The notes beneath the pieces were generated by a model. The model searched no databases, was not told the origin of the DNA, and worked only from the letters and a program-made list of their open reading frames with translations. Positions 16,190 to 27,400 of a stretch of DNA of 64,000 bases are shown piece by piece. This DNA comes from Terriglobia bacterium (GTDB lineage: Bacteria > Acidobacteriota > Terriglobia > Terriglobales > Acidobacteriaceae): assembly GCA_020073565.1 (NCBI GenBank), contig JAIQEY010000022.1, positions 1 through 64,000 on the forward strand, in the 5' to 3' direction. Both the position numbers and the translations under genes were made by a program. Each line of letters opens with the position of its first letter. Positions within the stretch are counted from its first letter, which is position 1.

Positions 16190-18010
16190 TTAAGTTAGTG
16201 CTTGTGGGTTCGCCTCCACCGGACCGCTGGCGGTCGCGGGTTGCGTCTGCCTTTGATGCAGCAATTCCACGATGTCCTGATACAGCTTGGTGCGGGTGGC
16301 ATAGCGCTCCTGGGCGCGAGTGATGTAACGGACGTGAACCTCCACTCCCGAAGCGGTGGGTCTCAGGTTGATGGCCGGGGCCGCCGAGACCGAGGGGATG
16401 CGCTCGCGATGAGTAGCGCGCTGCCATTCTTCTTCCGCCATGCGGGCGTTGCTCTCGGTTGCAGCCGTGACCAGCTTTTGGATGGCGTCCAGGATGGGGT
16501 ACGGGTTCTCGGTGGAGGGCACCAGAATCTGCAATTCGTCCCACAACCACTGCCCACTCGTGGAGAAATTGAAGAAGTGTCCTTCGATGGCGAAGCTGTT
16601 GACAAAAGCTACCTTGCGTCCGGTGGGATGACCGGTGTCGTTCCAGTTGCCGGTTTCCAGCAGCACGGTTCGCAACAGACTGATCTCGGCGACCTCACCA
16701 ACCACACCTTTGATTTCCACCCAATCCCCCACGCGGATGCCGTTGCGTCCCATGAGGGCAAACCATCCGAAGAAGGCGACGATGAAGTCTTTCAGCGCGA
16801 CCGTCAAGCCGGCTCCGGCCAAACCGAGAATCGTAGGCATCTGGTTGGGAATGCCTAACACAATAAACACGACGAGCAAGACACCCACCGCCTGCACTAC
16901 AAAACGCACGACCACCCGCAGGGTCCGCATCCGCCGGCGATCAGGCGTCAGATCACGGAAGTAGCGATCCACCGCGAGGTTGGCCAAGTAGACGCCCAGG
17001 ACAACCAGCAGAATGAGTAAGGCGGACCGGATGAAGCCGTGAATGGTTGCCTGCTGGCGTGCTTGAACCACCCTCAGCCAGTTGCCATAGACATCGGCCA
17101 GGTCCTGATGGTCCTGCATGCGTTTATCCAGATCGGCCAGGATCTTGTGGCGCTCTGAAAGACGGCGCAACATGGCAATGACCGCCTGGTCCTGAGAACT
17201 GCCCGCCGACGAATGTGACTCTTGCGGTTGGCTCCCGTTGGGTTGCGTGAGTTCGGCCTGTTCCGCCGACTTGTGCTTTTGCTGGAGTTGTTCGCGTTTC
17301 TGGAGCGCTTCGTCGCGGGCCTGCTGCAACTGCATGGCCTTGGCGCGCTGGGTGCGCCAGGCGCTGAATTGTGCGATGAGATTGGCGGAAGAACTTGCCT
17401 CGGTTCCGGGCAAGGTGGTCTGCGTATTCGCGCTCTGTTGTTGAGCAGCCTGATACCTTGAGAACTGACGCTGGATCCGGCTCAGGGGGTCGGCCCCGGA
17501 CCGGAGCAGATCTCCCTTGGCATCCTCGAGGTCGTCCTTGTCCAGTTCCAGTTGCGCTTGCACCAGGTCAATTTGTTGCTGGATCTCCTGGCCGGAACCT
17601 TTGGCGGTGGCGGATTCCTTTTTCAGGCCGTCGATGAGTTCCTGGTCTGACTTGACCTGGGCCTCGGCTCGGCGCACGCGCGCGAACAGTTCGGTAGTCT
17701 CGGGGGTGCCCTCGGCCTGATGAAGCGTGGCCTCGCGCAGCGCGTCGGCAAAGGCGAGATCGACCGCATGATCGGCTAGTTGCAGCGCCTGTTGTGCGAA
17801 GCGCTGCTCCTCCCGGGTAGAAGCCAGGGTTGCCATGCTGCGAGCGGTTTGCACGGGCTGCTCATCCACTAACGGAGCCCGGCGAGGTCGGGTGCGCGCC
17901 GCCGGCGACTTGGAATCGCGGGTCAGAATCAGTGCGGCGATCGCCACTAAGACGAGCGCAAGCAAACTGAAGAGTGCGATCCGTTGGCTAGTTTTCATTA
18001 CCCAGGGCAT
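16190..18010 (-). CDS. MscS-family mechanosensitive channel with periplasmic coiled coil
   Basis: The 606-residue protein starts with a signal anchor (RIALFSLLALVLVAIAALIL), followed by a long Gln/Glu-rich coiled-coil region (about residues 60-310), transmembrane helices (AALLILLVVLGVYLANLAV-like, VVRFVVQAVGVLLVVFIVLG) and the MscS core: pore helix LGLAGAGLTVALKDFIVAFF and the beta domain VGDWVEIKGVVGEVAEI. This architecture resembles the large MscK/YbdG-like channels that release solutes on osmotic downshock. The GTG/ATG region is ambiguous: 18010 has AGG about 8 nt upstream and 17998 is an alternative. It is likely monocistronic. Confidence 0.85.
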   Translation of the reverse strand: MPWVMKTSQRIALFSLLALVLVAIAALILTRDSKSPAARTRPRRAPLVDEQPVQTARSMATLASTREEQRFAQQALQLADHAVDLAFADALREATLHQAEGTPETTELFARVRRAEAQVKSDQELIDGLKKESATAKGSGQEIQQQIDLVQAQLELDKDDLEDAKGDLLRSGADPLSRIQRQFSRYQAAQQQSANTQTTLPGTEASSSANLIAQFSAWRTQRAKAMQLQQARDEALQKREQLQQKHKSAEQAELTQPNGSQPQESHSSAGSSQDQAVIAMLRRLSERHKILADLDKRMQDHQDLADVYGNWLRVVQARQQATIHGFIRSALLILLVVLGVYLANLAVDRYFRDLTPDRRRMRTLRVVVRFVVQAVGVLLVVFIVLGIPNQMPTILGLAGAGLTVALKDFIVAFFGWFALMGRNGIRVGDWVEIKGVVGEVAEISLLRTVLLETGNWNDTGHPTGRKVAFVNSFAIEGHFFNFSTSGQWLWDELQILVPSTENPYPILDAIQKLVTAATESNARMAEEEWQRATHRERIPSVSAAPAINLRPTASGVEVHVRYITRAQERYATRTKLYQDIVELLHQRQTQPATASGPVEANPQALT

Positions 18011-18145
18011 GCGGCAACCTGCGGGAACGATCGGCAGCCTCATTATACGAGGCCGCCGCAGCCCGGAATGCCGCTCGCCGGTCTGGTTGGTGAATACGCG
18101 CAAGAACGCGCGCAACCCTTACTCAGCGCGGGTTGTGCCGGATCG

Positions 18146-18643
18146 CTACGGATGTGCCTGTCCCGCTCTCCGCTTCCGACGCGCCTCTACCCGCAGCCGG
18201 GCCATGTAGAGCACGATGAGGAGGTTGACGACAATGATCAGGGCTCGAAACGGGGTGGGACGCCGGAGCAGGTCGTCGAATTCGAATGGGATGTAAATCG
18301 TGCCCGAGACGATGGCCATCCACTCCGCCCATGGCAGCGCATACCAGAGGCCGTAGGCCTCCACAAATCTTATGATCGTATAGACACTCGCTGCGACCGC
18401 AATCTTCCACAGGCGCCAGTCGCTGACCCTGGACACGAGGTCGATAAAGACTCCGACGTAGTGGTGATATGGGTTGACATGGAAAAATTCCAGAAAGCTC
18501 TCGGCCACTCCCCAGACGTCCCGGTGCCGCATCGAGAACACGCCCAGACCGGCCAGGACCACGATTACCCCTTTTGTGAATTCGATGGTGGCGACGGTGC
18601 GGACGCCCTTAATGTGCTCGGGATCGCGGATTTGTGGGTGCAT
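18146..18643 (-). CDS. DUF2127 family membrane protein
   Basis: The 165-residue protein has four predicted transmembrane segments and the DUF2127 pattern: TIEFTKGVIVVLAGLGVF, a loop with FFHVNPYHHYVGVFIDL, WRLWKIAVAASVYTIIRFVE with AYGLWYALPWAEW, and PFRALIIVVNLLIVLYMARL. The acidic/aromatic RFVEAYGLW block is characteristic. The function of the family is unknown. It lies 21 nt downstream of the DHH phosphoesterase on the same strand, so they may be co-transcribed. The basic tail is typical of a cytoplasmic C-terminus. Confidence 0.8.
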   Translation of the reverse strand: MHPQIRDPEHIKGVRTVATIEFTKGVIVVLAGLGVFSMRHRDVWGVAESFLEFFHVNPYHHYVGVFIDLVSRVSDWRLWKIAVAASVYTIIRFVEAYGLWYALPWAEWMAIVSGTIYIPFEFDDLLRRPTPFRALIIVVNLLIVLYMARLRVEARRKRRAGQAHP

Positions 18644-18664
18644 GCGGAGGCTGGTCGCCAGTCG

Positions 18665-19633
18665 CTACGGTTCTCGAACGCTGCTGCGTAATTCATCGAC
18701 GATTTCCCGCGCCGCCTTACGTGCCTCGCCATCCTTGGTAACGTCGAATGAAATCGCCCCGACTCTGGCGTGGCCCCCGCCGCCGTAGCGCTCGCAAACT
18801 CGTGCCAGATTGATAGTAGGCTCCCGCTTCGACCAGGGATTGGAACCGACGGACACCTTCACACGGAACGAACTCTTGCTCAGACCGACGCTGTAGATGG
18901 ATCCGGGATGCAGGTAGTACGGGATGAACTTGTTGTAGCCCTCAAGATCGTGATCGGTGATGTCGAAGTAGACGGTGCCGTCTTTTTCCTCGGTGCGCTG
19001 CCGGAGAGTGTCAATGGAAGACTGGTGACGCGCCAGCAGCGGGGGCAGAACCGCGGCGACCTGAGGCGTCTCCAGAATCTTGCCCAGCGGTTCATGCGCC
19101 AGCAGTGGTATCAGGCTCCGCACGAAGTCCGGTTCACGCGCGGCTTCGATGGCCATGGTGATCTTCATGGCCGGCTCTTTCATTTCAACCGCGGCGCGCG
19201 CATCTTCGTACATCGCGCCATCCACAATGTCGGTCCAGTGGACCAGTTCCGCGACCGGACCGCGTTCAAAGCCGAAGCGCTGTTCCGCGATCGTCGCGAT
19301 AAAGCTGGTACAGGACTTGAACGCCGGGTCGTAGAACTTGCGGTTGCTTTGCTCCTGCTCGAAATGGGCAGCGTCGGCGGGAGAAAGAAAGGCACTCTCG
19401 TGGTGATCGAACCACCAGGTGATCTTGGGAGAGGGCGAGTATTTAAAGTCGACAATGGCGTTTTCGTCGCCGTCAAACTGCTTCTCGTCGAACAACGCGC
19501 CGGCGCGATGCAACAAGCCACTGAACGTAAACTCCACATCGCTGCGCACGCGCTCACGATAGAAGCGGGCAAACAGGGCGGCCGAGGATGCGCCGTCAAA
19601 ACATTTGTCGTGGTAAAAGACCCGGACTCGCAA
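18665..19633 (-). CDS. DHH/DHHA1-family phosphoesterase
   Basis: The 322-residue protein carries an N-terminal DHH-like domain (VFYHDKCFDGASSAALFARF with acidic Asp13, WWFDHHES with the DHH triad at 76-78) and a C-terminal DHHA1 domain ending in YGGGGHARVGAISFDV. This is the layout of small phosphodiesterases such as NrnA/oligoribonuclease-type and pAp phosphatases, which need Mn2+. The metal ligands look intact. The exact substrate (nanoRNA, pAp or another) cannot be decided. The DUF2127 gene follows closely. Confidence 0.85.
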   Translation of the reverse strand: MRVRVFYHDKCFDGASSAALFARFYRERVRSDVEFTFSGLLHRAGALFDEKQFDGDENAIVDFKYSPSPKITWWFDHHESAFLSPADAAHFEQEQSNRKFYDPAFKSCTSFIATIAEQRFGFERGPVAELVHWTDIVDGAMYEDARAAVEMKEPAMKITMAIEAAREPDFVRSLIPLLAHEPLGKILETPQVAAVLPPLLARHQSSIDTLRQRTEEKDGTVYFDITDHDLEGYNKFIPYYLHPGSIYSVGLSKSSFRVKVSVGSNPWSKREPTINLARVCERYGGGGHARVGAISFDVTKDGEARKAAREIVDELRSSVREP

Positions 19634-19746
19634 AGTTCCGCCCTATCTCCCGCCTGAATACCGACGAAGTGAAAAACAATTAGAGTTGCTGGTTTGGAGA
19701 GTTCTGTCAAGCGCGGAAATGTGCCGCGGCCCGAACGGGCGGCCGA

Positions 19747-22700
19747 TCAGCGCTTTCGCTGGCGGACCTTGATGTCGAAACTGACCACACCGTTCTGATC
19801 GCGGAGTGCAACGACCGAGATATTGCGCGTCACGTTGTACTCGACCTGAATGATCTGCTGGGACGCAACCGAGACGTTGGTGCTGTAAGTTACGGTGACA
19901 TTGCTGGCCACCTGCTGCTCGATTGTGACCTGCGGGCCGCGGACGACGTTGGTTGCGCTCGCCAAGCCCTGAGGATCGATCTTGATGCGACTGGCGCCGA
20001 ACAGGCGCTGCAGGCGGCTGTTGACCGCGGAGTTGAGAGCTTCGTTGATCAGGAGGTTGGAAGCTTCTCCACCCAATCCAAGAGAACCGCCCGACTGCGC
20101 CGCCGCCGACTCCTCGCGCGTGCGGCCCAAAGCCAACAGGGCGATAACATCGGCTTCGGGAAGCGGAGGTTCTGAGCGCCACGTGGCCCTCAAACTGTTG
20201 GGCTTGCTGACATCTCCGCTCAGGGTCACGGTAATGTCGTAGTCGCGCACCCGCGTGGACGCCTGCAAGTCAATGATCGCCTCGGTCCGTGCTGGATTCG
20301 AGAAGGTGATATCAGCGCGATCGACGTGGTATTTCGTGCCGTTAAACGAGATATCGCCTTCCGCCACCGCCCGTCCCATGATGACCGGGCGATCCGCGGT
20401 TCCGCGCACGCGCAGGTCGGCGCTGCCCGAGAGCTTTGCCATGGCCGTCTGCATCTGCAGTTCGGGCGAGGTCGTCACGTGCACGTCGAGCTTCAGGCGG
20501 CTCTCGAGGCTGTCATGCTGCGCTACCGCGAACGACCGCTTGCTCCTTTCGAGATAGGAACCGAAGTCGAAGCCAGGGGTTACGGCAAGCTTGTTGACCA
20601 CGACATTGCCACTGAGGAGCGCGGAAGCACTGCTGCCGGTCAACCGGAGATCCGCATTGGCTGTGGAGCTCACGCCAGGCGGATAGCGCAAGCGCACATC
20701 GTGTGCGGTTGCCCCGAAATCCATGAGGAACAGGCCATTCTGAAAGGATCCCGAACCGGTGAGGGTGACGCTGCCTCCGCCGGTTGTTCCCGTCAGGCTC
20801 TCGATCTGAATGCGATTGCGATCGAAGAGCAGGACTCCTTTGAGGTCGCTCAGTCCACTGGGAAAGTCATCGTGATTCAGGAACGTGTCTTTGACTTCGA
20901 TGCGTCCCTGCAGAACCGGATCTGCGACCGTGCCGTTCGCGTCCAGCTTCACACCCAGGCTGCCGCGCGCGGAGACCTTGGGGACCACCGTATGGAGCAA
21001 GCTCATATTGACAGCGCCTTCGAGGTGCAAATCCAGCTCACGAGAGCCGGAGAGTTGCGCCGTGCCGTGCGCTGTAAAATCGGTTCCGCTGCCGGTGACA
21101 TGGAAGTTCTCAAGATGGAGGACCCGGTCAGCGATCTCAAATCGGATGGGTTCGACGTTCTGAAGCTGGACGTGTTCGAGTTCCGCATTGAGCGTCTGGA
21201 TTTGAGCCGAAACTTTCAGATCGCGTGGAGTGCGCAGCGGACCGCGCAGCTGAGCAGTGCCCGCAAGCGGAGAATGCCCCGTGACTTTTCCCCGCAAGTA
21301 GATGTTGAGAAATGAATCCATGTCGAAGTGCCGAAAGTCTAGGCTCAGGTCCGCGGGAAAATCCCGCTCCAGCCCGACGTTGCCCCGGATTTTCAATTCC
21401 GCCTGCTCGAAATCGGAATGGGCCTGAATCTCGAGCTGGTGGCCGCGGGTTGTAGCGTCCAGGATGAAATCGCCCGCCCGTTCCTGATCGAAGGCCAGAT
21501 CGCGTAGATGAACGTGGGCTTCGATGGAAGGCTGCTCCGGTGTGCCGGAGGCGCGAACCGCGAAATCGGCGCGGCCATCGACTGTAATTCGGTCGCTGTG
21601 AAGGTTTGGGACGCCGGCGAGGTCGAGGTTTTGCCCGGTCAGGTTCACACGAAAATCGTTGGAGGTAGTGCTGATGGTCGCGTTGCCGGAGACGGGAGCG
21701 TCGTACAGAGTGCCCGCAAGGTTATTGAATTGCAGTTGATGATGGGCGAGGCTCAGGTCGCTGTGCACAGACGGGAATGGAAGGCCGTACGCAGCGGCAT
21801 CCTGGACCTCCACATGCCCGTCACCGTGAGGATCGGCGCGCGTGCCGGCCAGGGTACCCGAGAGATTCAAGGTGCCGCTGATTGGGCGATTGGATCCGGC
21901 GAGCTGTGCGATTTCGGCCACGTCCGCATTCAGAATGTCCAAGTGGAGGGTAAAGGGCGAGTTCTCCTGTAACGTGGCTTCGGTGAGACCCGTACTCAGG
22001 TCAAAGTGCGCAACCGTGCGGCCGTGGATCAGAGCGCCATTGCGGGCCGAGAAGTTCGATGCGGAATATTGAACCGAGGTGGTGAGCGCGTCCCAGTGCA
22101 CGACGCGCTCCGGGATCTGTGCGGTCGCGGGAAGGGTAGTTTCGAAGTCATACGCCTCAAGATTCCCGTTGGCGGAGAAAGTAGAAAGCCTCCCGCTGAC
22201 GCTACCGTTGAAGTTTGCCCACCCACGAACCGCGAAGGGCAGGTCCGGCGAACCGTAGGCCGCTTGCAGCAGCGGGTTCCACTCGCGGACGGCATGACTC
22301 AGGAAAGTGAGCTTCAACGACGAACTCGCAGACAGCTTCCCGCTGGCAGTGATTTCCGAGGCCGGCGTGACGAGGTGCAACTGGTTGACCTCCAACTCGT
22401 CGCGCGAGCCGCGATAGACGCCATCCATCTGCCCTCGAACGGCGAGCTGTCCGGCAGCCGGCTGTGCTGGTGGAACCACATTCAGTTTGATCTGCGTCTC
22501 CGCGTCGTGAATGGATCCAACCCAGAGCATGTTGATCTCGCCGCTGGCGGCACCCGCAAGGTTCAACCGATCAAGGGGCAGTTTCTTTGAGCTGAGAAAA
22601 CTGACTGCCGGGGCCACCGGGAAGCCGATCAACTGGAGGCGCACGGAACCGCGTTGCAGGCTTCCACTTGGAACCGGTCCGGTGGCGTGGCCTCGTGCCG

Positions 22701-23796
22701 CTGATGCGGGATCGAGTGAGCTTTGCCAGTTCGCGACATCCACGTCCCCCTGCGCGTCGCCACCAAGAAGACTGGCCCGAATGGAAGAGATATGCAGTCT
22801 CTGCGGCGTGATAGTAAAGGCAGCCGTGAGCCTCCCGTTTTGCATTCGAACCCGAGGGTTCGCCCAGTCCACCTCTTTTGCCTGCAGCGTTCCCTGGGTC
22901 GAAAAGTCCCGCAAGCTCCACGAGCCTTTGCCCTCGAACTGAGCTGTGCCGCGACGAAATTCAAGCTGCGGCAACAGGTGTCCCCATTCACCCAGATCAA
23001 GAAGGCCGTGATAATTTCCGCTGATTTGAGGATTGTGAAAATTCTCGATCCGCCCCTGGAAGTGAATTTCGGATCTCCCCGAAGCTACGGTGAGGGTACT
23101 GATCTCGGCGTGATCGTGCGATAAAAGCAGCGAAGTATCGGCGCGCCAGACAAACTCCGGGTAAGGAGGCAAGCGTGTGGCGACGCTGCCGAGCGCAAGC
23201 CGAGCCTGATACTGCCGATGCAGGAGGAGATAGTTCAGTACGAACGAAACATCGCGTCCATCAAAGTCGACCGGGATTCTGTTTTCATTCCACTGAATTT
23301 CACCATGCTGCACTTCCATGTGTGAAGCGGACAGCGAGAACAGCTGCTCGACGGGTTTCTGTGACAAGGATCTGCCGCCGGGCGGGGATGGCTGGTTGGT
23401 GGAACCATCGGGATAGACAAGGACGTGCATCACCGGGTGTTCGAGCACCAGAGAATGCAGCCCGATCGAGGTGCTCAGCAGCGAGATAATCTTCACTTCG
23501 GCTTGCAGACGATCGATGTGCAGATAGGGAACCTGATCCGCGCCTTCCCGGCCATGAATGGTGAGATTGCGAGCGTCGATCCGTAAGCGGAAAGGGATGG
23601 TATGGAGCTGACCCAGCTCGACGCGGCCACCGGTGGCCTTTTCAAGGGCGGAGGTGACGCGGCGCCGGACTTTTTGTTGAAACGAATCCGTGGTGACGTA
23701 CCAGCCGAGGATCGAGAGACAGGCCGCGCTGAAAATGCAGAACAGCAGCAACAATCTCAGCCATAAGCGGCGCCGAGGAGGAGTCGGCCCGCTCAA
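19747..23796 (-). CDS. tamB: TamB/DUF490-like translocation and assembly module protein
   Basis: The 1349-residue protein has an N-terminal signal anchor (LWLRLLLLFCIFSAACLSIL), an AsmA/TamB-type start, a very long repetitive beta-helical middle (blades such as GRIENFHNPQISGNYHGLLD and GTLNLSGTLAGTRADPHGDG) and a C-terminal DUF490 domain (NSLRATWRSEPPLPEADVIA, LLALGRTREESA). TamB proteins span the periplasm and help insert outer-membrane proteins or move phospholipids. The start is TTG, sharing bases with the stop of the upstream SurA-like gene (TTGA overlap), so translation is coupled. With the BamA/TamA-like gene at the head of the operon this is an envelope-assembly set. Confidence 0.9.
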   Translation of the reverse strand: MSGPTPPRRRLWLRLLLLFCIFSAACLSILGWYVTTDSFQQKVRRRVTSALEKATGGRVELGQLHTIPFRLRIDARNLTIHGREGADQVPYLHIDRLQAEVKIISLLSTSIGLHSLVLEHPVMHVLVYPDGSTNQPSPPGGRSLSQKPVEQLFSLSASHMEVQHGEIQWNENRIPVDFDGRDVSFVLNYLLLHRQYQARLALGSVATRLPPYPEFVWRADTSLLLSHDHAEISTLTVASGRSEIHFQGRIENFHNPQISGNYHGLLDLGEWGHLLPQLEFRRGTAQFEGKGSWSLRDFSTQGTLQAKEVDWANPRVRMQNGRLTAAFTITPQRLHISSIRASLLGGDAQGDVDVANWQSSLDPASAARGHATGPVPSGSLQRGSVRLQLIGFPVAPAVSFLSSKKLPLDRLNLAGAASGEINMLWVGSIHDAETQIKLNVVPPAQPAAGQLAVRGQMDGVYRGSRDELEVNQLHLVTPASEITASGKLSASSSLKLTFLSHAVREWNPLLQAAYGSPDLPFAVRGWANFNGSVSGRLSTFSANGNLEAYDFETTLPATAQIPERVVHWDALTTSVQYSASNFSARNGALIHGRTVAHFDLSTGLTEATLQENSPFTLHLDILNADVAEIAQLAGSNRPISGTLNLSGTLAGTRADPHGDGHVEVQDAAAYGLPFPSVHSDLSLAHHQLQFNNLAGTLYDAPVSGNATISTTSNDFRVNLTGQNLDLAGVPNLHSDRITVDGRADFAVRASGTPEQPSIEAHVHLRDLAFDQERAGDFILDATTRGHQLEIQAHSDFEQAELKIRGNVGLERDFPADLSLDFRHFDMDSFLNIYLRGKVTGHSPLAGTAQLRGPLRTPRDLKVSAQIQTLNAELEHVQLQNVEPIRFEIADRVLHLENFHVTGSGTDFTAHGTAQLSGSRELDLHLEGAVNMSLLHTVVPKVSARGSLGVKLDANGTVADPVLQGRIEVKDTFLNHDDFPSGLSDLKGVLLFDRNRIQIESLTGTTGGGSVTLTGSGSFQNGLFLMDFGATAHDVRLRYPPGVSSTANADLRLTGSSASALLSGNVVVNKLAVTPGFDFGSYLERSKRSFAVAQHDSLESRLKLDVHVTTSPELQMQTAMAKLSGSADLRVRGTADRPVIMGRAVAEGDISFNGTKYHVDRADITFSNPARTEAIIDLQASTRVRDYDITVTLSGDVSKPNSLRATWRSEPPLPEADVIALLALGRTREESAAAQSGGSLGLGGEASNLLINEALNSAVNSRLQRLFGASRIKIDPQGLASATNVVRGPQVTIEQQVASNVTVTYSTNVSVASQQIIQVEYNVTRNISVVALRDQNGVVSFDIKVRQRKR

Positions 23797-24470
23797 CGGT
23801 TCTGATCTCCGGCAGTGGATGGCAGCGTCTGGATATAGCTTGCGGAGCGCAGACTCGCAAGCCAGCCCGAAAGCAGTTGATTGAGGCGTTGCTCGGCCAG
23901 CAGGTCCTTGATGCGGCCGAAGACTTCGGGCAGGGCCACTTCCGGCGCACCCTTTTGCTTCAATTGCGGGAGCAACTCGTCGTGATAGTAGGTCTCCACG
24001 GCATGCTGATCGATCTGGATGGAGGGCCGCAAACGCGCCTCCACCATCTTCATCAGCTGAATTTCTTCACCCAGCCGCTTCTCCAGGGAGCTCTGCGTCA
24101 AGCCACGCTGCTGCAAAACTGTTCGCCAACCCTCCTCGGTGGCAGCTGTGGGGTGTAGCTTGCGTACTTCAGTTACGCGGGCGGCGACCTGGTCGGCGGG
24201 GGCTGCCTCTGAAGGCCGGACTTGCTCACGCAGCAGTTCCCGATCGACCAGGCGATCGAGCGCGGCATTGCGCTCGTCGGACGTGAACGAGTCGGCCGGC
24301 CGGGCGTTGAGCAGGGCTTCAAAAGCCAGTTCCTGTTCCCAATCACTCTGCAAGACTACTTTGCCGTTAACGTTGGCAACGACGCGGTCCACGATCGCGC
24401 CACCGAAGCAAGGCACCGTCAATACTGCGCAGAGCAGGAAAGCGAGACCGGAATGGATTCGCAGTTTCAT
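23793..24470 (-). CDS. SurA N-terminal-domain periplasmic chaperone-like protein
   Basis: The 225-residue precursor has a signal peptide (HSGLAFLLCAVLTVPCFGG) and a SurA-N-type helical domain beginning IVDRVVANVNGKVVLQSDWE, with the helices FTSDERNAALDRLVDRELL and TQSSLEKRLGEEIQLMKMVE. It lacks a parvulin PPIase domain: SurA is about 430 residues and this protein stops after the chaperone core and a C-terminal helix. It probably handles unfolded outer-membrane proteins. It overlaps the upstream Omp85 gene by one base (TGATG) and the downstream tamB by four, so the three are translationally coupled. Confidence 0.85.
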   Translation of the reverse strand: MKLRIHSGLAFLLCAVLTVPCFGGAIVDRVVANVNGKVVLQSDWEQELAFEALLNARPADSFTSDERNAALDRLVDRELLREQVRPSEAAPADQVAARVTEVRKLHPTAATEEGWRTVLQQRGLTQSSLEKRLGEEIQLMKMVEARLRPSIQIDQHAVETYYHDELLPQLKQKGAPEVALPEVFGRIKDLLAEQRLNQLLSGWLASLRSASYIQTLPSTAGDQNR

Positions 24471-27400
24471 CAGAACGACTGCCCTACACTGAAGGAGAAA
24501 TTAAAGTGCCCGGCGCGTTGAGCGCCAAAGATTCCCGTGGTGATCCCACTCACCGTGTTGGTCACGACGTTGGTGTAGCTGGGAAACGCCGGCGGATTCA
24601 AATTGTATCCGAAGTCGAAGCGCAGCGGACCGATGGGAGTCTGGTAACGCACCCCCACTCCAATAGCGTGCGAAACGTAGTTGTAATTGCACTTCGACTG
24701 ACCCGGGGGGACCGGCTTGAAACAGATTTCCTGATCGGGCTGGTGCCACCGTCCAATACTGGACAACATTTCCTGCGGGCGAGCGAAGACATTGCCCATA
24801 TCGTGAAACAGTGTGAAGCCTATGTTCTCGAGCAAATAAGGCAAGGTAATGTTGGGCATGCGCAGTTCCAGACTGTTGAGGAACAGCGCGCTGCCGCCGA
24901 CGGGAAATCCGGTGATGTTGTCCCGCGGTCCTGCCTGATTTAACCCGAAACCGCGGTGGGAGTTGCCGCCGCCGCTAAAGAATCGCTCAGGGAGAGGAAT
25001 CAGGGTCTGACCAGCGGATGGCGATTCAGACGGGTCCAGCACGACTGTCGTGCCGAAAGGATTCTCTACGCCGATGCTGGTGGAACGGGCAAACACAAAT
25101 CCCTGGCCGGTGCGGTGATTGCGCGCAAACGTGTAATAGGTCGCATTCTTGATGAGCAGGCGGCTGAAGTCAGCCTCGGACCCAAAATAGCTGGATGCCA
25201 CGCCTCCTTCGACGGTTGTGTAATTGCCGTGTGTGGTTTCCAGATCGTTGTCGCGCCGGTTGCGCAGATAGACAAAGCTAGGTTCGCCCACGCGCGTCGG
25301 TTTCGAAAAGAGTGGGAGCAAGTTTTCAGAAACCTCGATGTTGCTGGCTTGCACGCGGCGATAGGAAAAACGGTACGCGATGCTGCTCAAGTCGCGGGTT
25401 CCGTCGAAGTTTTTTTTCAGAACCTGGACGGTCTGCACCGTTCCTTCCAGGCGCTCCGAAGTAAACGTGGACACGTCGACGGTGTTGTCGTAGAAGGCGG
25501 TCACGGAGAACTTCAAATCCCGGTTCATGAGTTTGGGAGCGTCGAAACTGATGAGACCGCGCTGTTGCAGGCGGCTGAGGTTGGTCTTCGCGGTGACTGT
25601 CTGATGGCGGCCCCCGAAATTGATCCGGGTGACGCCAAACGAGACTCTGGGGCTGACGCCGGTTTGCCCGAGGGGCTGGTTGGTGCCGAAGGAGGGTTGG
25701 CCGGTCTGGAATTCGAAACCCACTCCGTAGTCGAACGTGTAGCGCTGGGCTTCGTGCATGGAAACTAGCACGTTCTTGCGCGGCTCGGTGCCTTCCGGAT
25801 TTTGAATTGCTGTGTCCACCTCGTTAAACAGTCCCAGGCTATACAAGCGGCGCTGAGATTCGAGCATATCCTGCTGGCTGAGGGGCGCGCCTGCTTGGAC
25901 CTGTATTTCCCTGCGCGCCACCCCTGCGCGGGTGTAGTGAAGGCCATTCAGAAATACATGGTTGGCGAAGAACTGCTCGCCTTCCTGGATGGAAAAGGTC
26001 ACGCCCACGCGCGGCGCTTCGTCCGGAGACGGAATAACCGGTACGTAGGAAACGTCGACCGTGGCGTTGGAAAAGCCGTTGTTGAAATATTTTTCAAGGA
26101 TCGTGTCGCGATCATCGGCCAGACTCGATTCGTTGAAGGCCTGCCCTTCCTCGGTCGAGATGAAGGGCAACACCGGGTCGGACGGCAGGGTGTAGCCTCC
26201 ATCGATTCGGACCCAGGCCACGCGCGTTTGAGGTCCTTCTTTAATGGTCAATTCGATGGCCAACTGCGTCGGGTCAGTCAGATAGCCGCTGGTAAGTTTG
26301 CTGGCCACCTCGGCCTGCCGGAAACCGTTGGAGCGATACAGATCCTGAATCGCGCGCACATCATCTTGCAGCAGCGCATCACTATAGCGCCCATGACTGA
26401 AGAGACGGCCGGCGGGCTGGCATTGCATGCGGGTTCGGATCAGATCGTCAGAGAAGTATCGATTACCTTTCATCTGGACGGCACGTAACTTGTGCCGGTC
26501 GCCCGGGTTGATCGCGTAGAGGACTTCCAATTCTTTGCCGTCCTGGACGGTGTGTTGACTCACGCTCACCGTGGCGTCGAAATAGCCCAATGTTTGCAGG
26601 TGGTTCTGGATGTTACGGCGGCCCTCGTTGAGCAGATCGTCGTCGACTGCGCCTTCTTCGTAAATCGGCACCAGCTTGCGCAATCTCAGGTGGCTGATCT
26701 TGAAACCCTCGGTGTCGATCCGCACGACCGGGCCGCGCTCGATTTGGAAATCGTAGTCGACCGCGTTGCGCTCGGGGTGGTAGTCCCGGCTGGCAAGGGA
26801 GACTTGGGCGAGTAGTCGAGCTTGCTTCTGATAGCGGGCGCGGATGCGCTGCAGCGTCCGCGTAAGACGGGTCGAGATTACCGGGTCGCCCGCGTGGAAA
26901 TTGCCGGCACCGTTAATGATTTCCTCCATGGAATATCCCGCATCGCCTTTCAGCGTGATTCGCCCGACTACAGCGCGTGTACCCGTGTGGACGTGAAAGG
27001 TGAGGTTGATCTGGTGCTGGGTTTCGTCGCGCTGCTCGGAGCTGGTCAGCTTGGCCTGGTGGTATCCGTTTTCTTCCAGCACGCGCTCGATGCCGGCCAG
27101 TGCGTGGTCGAGCTTTTCACGAGAGTAGAGTTCGCCGAGTTGGAGGCGCGTCGCGGTCGCGAGCTGGTTCGCCGATGGATTGACCGAAACGCCGTCCACG
27201 ATGACTTGACCAACAAAATAATTCGGGACCGTCAGGAAGCGCAGCCGTACCCCAGCGGTTACAGTACGCTCAGCCTCCGCTTGAATGTCGGCAAAGCGGC
27301 CGGTGGTAAAGAGCGCCTGCATGGCGGTGTGCAAGCCGTCGCGGGTGAGTGGCTCGCCGACCTTGAGTTGGGTGGTTGTCAGCAGCGAAGGGGATTCATC